Source: Clostridiales bacterium (GTDB lineage Bacteria; Bacillota; Clostridia; Tissierellales; Sedimentibacteraceae). From it: a stretch of DNA of 7,807 nucleotides. Position numbers and translations under genes: made by a program. Positions 5,699 to 7,807 of this stretch are shown in pieces; position 1 is the first letter of the stretch, and each line of letters starts with the position of its first letter. Below the pieces are notes generated by a model. The model made no database searches and was not told the origin of the DNA. It worked only from the letters and a program-made list of their open reading frames with translations. Location: contig DNNJ01000024.1 in assembly GCA_003487955.1 (NCBI GenBank), forward strand, positions 1 through 7,807, written 5' to 3'.

Positions 5699-6232
5699 AT
5701 GAAAAACAAGGGTTTTACCATAATTGAGCTTTTGGTGTCATTAGGGATATCCTCTATTGTTGTGGGATTAATCTTCTCTTTTTTTATATTAAATTATAAA
5801 GGTTATAAATCAGTGAGAAATGATTCTGAAATGCATTTTCAGGCACAATACATATTGAATTTCATGTCGGGGAGGATTATTGACTCTAATTCCATGAGTT
5901 TTGCAAGAATGAGCACAGACATTTATTCCATGACAGCCGTAAGAAGTGCCGGGACGGAATATCCCGTAGATAAGGTCTCTTTTAAATATGGGAGTGAAAG
6001 TGAAAAAGAAAATTATGTGTTTCATATTATAAAAGATACAATTCGATATGGAAAGGGAGATAAGGAAATGAATCCCACCGTGGAGCTTGGCAATTATGTG
6101 GATAGGATGTATTTATTAGTATTAAGAGATGAAAGTTTTCAAAATACAAAGGCTGTAAAATTAAAGCTTGTTATGAAAAAGGGTGGACAGATGTATGAGG
6201 CTTTTCAGGCGGTTTATATGAGAAATAACTGA
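5699..6232 (+). CDS. PilW/GspJ-like minor prepilin
   Basis: A 177-residue type IV prepilin. The five-residue leader MKNKG precedes FTIIELLVSLGISSIVVGLI (6-25), with Glu10 at mature position 5. The ILVSLGI-type helix, the following NYKGYKSVRNDSEMHFQAQY (32-51) and a C-terminal strand-rich domain fit the PilW/GspJ family, whose members join the tip complex. The ATG at 5699 lies one base after the stop of the K-like gene. The only ribosome site is a weak GGAA (5687-5690), so initiation probably depends on coupling to the upstream gene. A longer reading frame back to 5618 overlaps the upstream gene and would place residues before the leader, so it is rejected. The TGA stop (6230-6232) forms the first bases of a repeat element. 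Prepilin status is firm; subtype less so. Confidence 0.82.
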   Translation: MKNKGFTIIELLVSLGISSIVVGLIFSFFILNYKGYKSVRNDSEMHFQAQYILNFMSGRIIDSNSMSFARMSTDIYSMTAVRSAGTEYPVDKVSFKYGSESEKENYVFHIIKDTIRYGKGDKEMNPTVELGNYVDRMYLLVLRDESFQNTKAVKLKLVMKKGGQMYEAFQAVYMRNN

Positions 6233-6320
6233 GATTCTTCACTGTGTTCAGAATTACACTGTCGTTACGGCTATTCATAGCAATGACTATTAAGAATGAG
6301 TTATTCCTTAGCAATGACTA
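6231..6320. repeat. Composite repeat element between the J-like pilin and the downstream promoter
   Basis: The segment has three parts. An arm at 6232-6254 starts AGATTCTTCAC and contains TTCAGAAT; both are exact reverse complements of parts of the 5047-5119 element (5100-5110 and 5086-5093). A palindromic part at 6261-6287 has GTCGTT facing AATGAC, with GCTA/TAGC possible at the tip. A tail contains TAGCAATGACTA at 6309-6320, an exact direct repeat of 6278-6289. ATTCTT (6234-6239) and AAGAAT (6292-6297) can close an outer stem. It appears to be a decayed or composite copy of dispersed palindromic repeats. No T run follows, so it is not a typical terminator. The 157-base spacer 6233-6389 holds this element, the promoter and the next ribosome site. 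Confidence 0.6.
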
Positions 6321-6334
6321 AAATAATAAAAACA

Positions 6335-6363
6335 TTGACAAACACTCAAATAATTTATAGAAT
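6335..6363 (+). promoter_or_regulatory. Sigma-A-type promoter before the H-like pilin, efp and the acidic gene
   Basis: A perfect -35 hexamer TTGACA (6335-6340) is followed by exactly 17 bases and then TAGAAT (6358-6363), which matches the -10 consensus at five of six positions. The expected start would be near 6370, giving a leader of about 20 bases that includes the AGGTGAT ribosome site (6381-6387) of the gene at 6390. This is the best promoter I can see in the window. It would let the last three genes be expressed apart from the main pilus operon, while read-through from upstream could still occur. Confidence 0.75.
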
Positions 6364-6389
6364 AAACTATGGTAGATTTTAGGTGATCT

Positions 6390-6821
6390 ATGCTTAACAA
6401 AGGTTTTACGTTAATTGAATTAGTTGTTACAATTTCAATTCTATGCATTATCTTGGCATTAGCCTTATTAATTATTGATATTGATATGTTTTACTTAGAC
6501 AAAATGGCTGATGAATTTGCCATTGATGTAAGATATGTACAGATGGAATGTATGAAGGGTGAAACAAATAACCATAGACTAAGCATTGACACTGCCAATG
6601 GTTGTTATTACGTATACGATATTTATGAGATTAAGAAAACAGTAGTATTTAAAAGCAGGTACAGAATAGAATATTCAAACCAGAAAATGGAGAATGTGGG
6701 TTTTAAGCATGATGGAACTCCAATTAATCCGGGAACTTTTACAATATTGGATACGAGGACAAATGAAACTAAGCAAATATCCATAATTCCTGGAACAGGA
6801 AGATTGGTTATTAAGGAATAA
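6390..6821 (+). CDS. FimT/GspH-like minor prepilin
   Basis: A 143-residue type IV prepilin. The leader MLNKG precedes [20 protein letters not shown] (6-25), with Glu10 at mature position 5. The C-terminal region carries a GspH/FimT-like pattern: [16 protein letters not shown] (104-119) followed by [12 protein letters not shown] (130-141), that is, a short 'G-x-P...G-T-x-x-x' strand pair and a closing 'G-T-G-R' strand. Proteins of this group are minor pilins; some FimT proteins have been reported to bind DNA, but nothing here shows that. The ATG at 6390 has AGGTG at 6381-6385. With the V-, K- and J-like genes it completes an I/J/K/H-type set. Unlike the other three it sits behind its own promoter and is 41 bases from efp, so it is probably co-transcribed with efp. 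Confidence 0.82.
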   Translation: MLNKGFTLIELVVTISILCIILALALLIIDIDMFYLDKMADEFAIDVRYVQMECMKGETNNHRLSIDTANGCYYVYDIYEIKKTVVFKSRYRIEYSNQKMENVGFKHDGTPINPGTFTILDTRTNETKQISIIPGTGRLVIKE

Positions 6822-6862
6822 GCAGCAATCTGCAGGTTATAATATACATAAGGAGGAGACAA

Positions 6863-7420
6863 ATGATTACAGCAAGTGATTTTAAAAAGGGGATTACTTT
6901 ATCTTGGAATAATGGATTATGGCAAATTGTAGATTTCCAGCATGTTAAACCGGGGAAGGGTGCTGCTTTTGTCAGAGCAAAATTAAAAAATATTGTGACA
7001 GGGACTACAAAAGAGGAAACTTTTAACCCGACTGAAAAATTTCAATTAGCGCATATTGAGACTAAGGATATGCAATATTTATATAATGACGGACAATTGT
7101 ATTATTTTATGGATCCCGAAACATATGAACAAATTCCACTGAATTTCGAACAAGTGGAGGAAGCTATTGTATATTTGAAAGAAAATGATTTCGCTCAAAT
7201 GAGATTCTATGAAGGAGCTCCATTTGAAATAACTGCGCCTAATTTTGTTGAACTTGAAATCGTTGAAACAGAACCCGGATTTAAAGGTGATACGGCAACA
7301 GGAGCTAATAAGCCTGCAACAACTGAAACCGGTGCAAAAATAATGGTACCGCTTTTTGTTGAAATAGGAGATAGAATTAAGATTGACACCAGAACAGGTG
7401 AATATTTATCAAGAGTATAA
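6863..7420 (+). CDS. efp: Translation elongation factor P (EF-P)
   Basis: EF-P binds ribosomes stalled on consecutive prolines, between the P and E sites, and promotes peptide bond formation. The 185-residue product has the normal three-domain length: an N-terminal KOW-like domain (about 1-62), a middle OB domain (about 65-125) and a C-terminal OB domain (about 129-185). The loop VKPGKGAAF (28-36) places Lys32 at the tip, the residue modified in several bacteria (5-aminopentanol on Lys32 in Bacillus subtilis). The EF-P signature region is present as [20 protein letters not shown] (150-169). The AGGAGGAG site at 6851-6858 is very strong, fitting a highly translated housekeeping gene. A TATAAT-like hexamer at 6838-6843 has no matching -35 box, so expression probably comes from the promoter at 6335 plus read-through. 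In this window only the K-like pilin shows an adjacent-proline pair (NPPN, 82-85). Confidence 0.98.
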   Translation: MITASDFKKGITLSWNNGLWQIVDFQHVKPGKGAAFVRAKLKNIVTGTTKEETFNPTEKFQLAHIETKDMQYLYNDGQLYYFMDPETYEQIPLNFEQVEEAIVYLKENDFAQMRFYEGAPFEITAPNFVELEIVETEPGFKGDTATGANKPATTETGAKIMVPLFVEIGDRIKIDTRTGEYLSRV

Positions 7421-7431
7421 GGAGGTATTAC

Positions 7432-7791
7432 ATGGATTTTTTATATGAAAAAATAGCATATTTAAGAGGTTTGGCTGATGGTTTAGAAGTAAAGGATGAC
7501 ACAAGAGAAGGCAAATTGTTCAATGCTTTGATGGATGTGATTGAAGAAATTGCTGATTCAATGAGTGACATGATTGAAGAGCAGGATGAGGTAAATGAGT
7601 ATTTAGATTTATTAGATGAAGATTTATCTGTTGTTGAAGAAGAAATATTCGGCGATTTGGAATTATATGAAGATGATGATGACTATGATTTCGATTTTGA
7701 TGAAGATGATGATGATGATTATGAAGATGATTATGATGATGATTTTGAAATTGAGGAGCATCCCTGTGACTGTTCTAAATTAGAAGATTAA
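7432..7791 (+). CDS. CD1247 N-terminal-domain-like acidic protein, function unknown
   Basis: The N-terminus MDFLYEKIAYLRGLADGLEV (1-20), with TREGKLFNALMDVIEEIADS (24-43), resembles the clostridial family annotated as CD1247 N-terminal domain proteins. It is likely a helical hairpin or coiled coil (about 1-72). As I recall, family members often lie beside efp in Clostridia and often end in cysteine-rich, zinc-ribbon-like sequence. Here residues 78-109 are instead almost all Asp, Glu, Tyr and Phe. Only CDC (112-114) remains near the end, which is too few cysteines for a zinc ribbon. No other frame continues with a ribbon after the acidic stretch. There is no signal peptide or membrane segment, so it should be cytoplasmic. 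AAGGAGGT (7419-7426) overlaps the efp stop, showing tight coupling. No function is known to me. Confidence 0.75.
   Translation: MDFLYEKIAYLRGLADGLEVKDDTREGKLFNALMDVIEEIADSMSDMIEEQDEVNEYLDLLDEDLSVVEEEIFGDLELYEDDDDYDFDFDEDDDDDYEDDYDDDFEIEEHPCDCSKLED
7669..7746 (+). repeat. GAT-rich triplet tract encoding the acidic segment
   Basis: The DNA here is built largely from GAT, GAA, TAT and TTT triplets, with runs of consecutive GAT codons (for example at 7672-7680 and around 7702-7719). It encodes residues 80-105 of the CD1247-like protein. Such tracts can change length by replication slippage in units of three, altering the number of acidic residues without breaking the frame. The length in relatives cannot be judged from this window. 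Confidence 0.6.
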
Positions 7792-7807
7792 CAACTAAAA
7801 AGTACAT

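Noticed and set aside
6261..6320. CRISPR-like repeat pair (TAGCAATGACTA twice)
   Set aside because: Only two 12-base copies are present, with no uniform repeat-spacer array and no cas genes.
6838..6843. TATAAT as a dedicated efp promoter -10 box
   Set aside because: No acceptable -35 hexamer lies 16-18 bases upstream (GAATAA, GGAATA or AGGAAT), there is no TG extension, and the start would fall on the Shine-Dalgarno.

Overview
The window is an AT-rich stretch with every gene on the + strand. It looks like the chromosome of a low-GC Gram-positive in the class Clostridia. The reasons are purine-rich AGGAGG-type Shine-Dalgarno sites, a type IV pilus (T4P) gene set with a fused PilM-PilN protein of the kind described in Clostridioides difficile, and an efp gene followed by a CD1247-type protein. 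No secretin (PilQ/GspD) or PilP gene appears within these 7.8 kb. The genus cannot be determined from what is visible.

Layout: 52-1254 is pilC (inner-membrane platform). 1334-1735 is a major-pilin-like gene (pilA). A REP-like palindrome follows at 1750-1809. 1825-2562 is pilD (prepilin peptidase), 2626-4125 is a pilM-pilN fusion and 4118-4645 is pilO. Next comes a run of minor pilins: PilV/GspI-like (4656-5042), PilX/GspK-like (5149-5697) and PilW/GspJ-like (5699-6232). After a repeat-filled spacer and a good sigma-A-type promoter (6335-6363) comes a fourth minor pilin, FimT/GspH-like (6390-6821). It is followed by efp (6863-7420) and a small, very acidic CD1247-like protein (7432-7791). The ATPase genes (pilB, pilT) are not in the window and may lie upstream.

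How the parts work together: PilD cuts the short basic leaders of PilA and the minor pilins. PilC, PilM-PilN and PilO form the membrane platform and alignment complex. The I/J/K/H-like minor pilins probably form the tip complex that starts fibre assembly, as their counterparts do in type II secretion and T4P systems. Most gene junctions are tight (overlaps or gaps of about 1-40 bases). Three of the longer spacers, after pilA, after pilV and after the J-like gene, each carry a palindromic interspersed-repeat-like element.

The system is recognisable, not new. The points most worth a second look are: the promoter that separates the H-like pilin, efp and the acidic gene from the rest; the Shine-Dalgarno displayed in a hairpin loop before pilM; weak nucleotide-binding motifs in PilM; repeat elements next to gene starts and stops; the G+C shift in the 5' half of pilA; and the acidic protein that seems to lack the usual C-terminal zinc ribbon.
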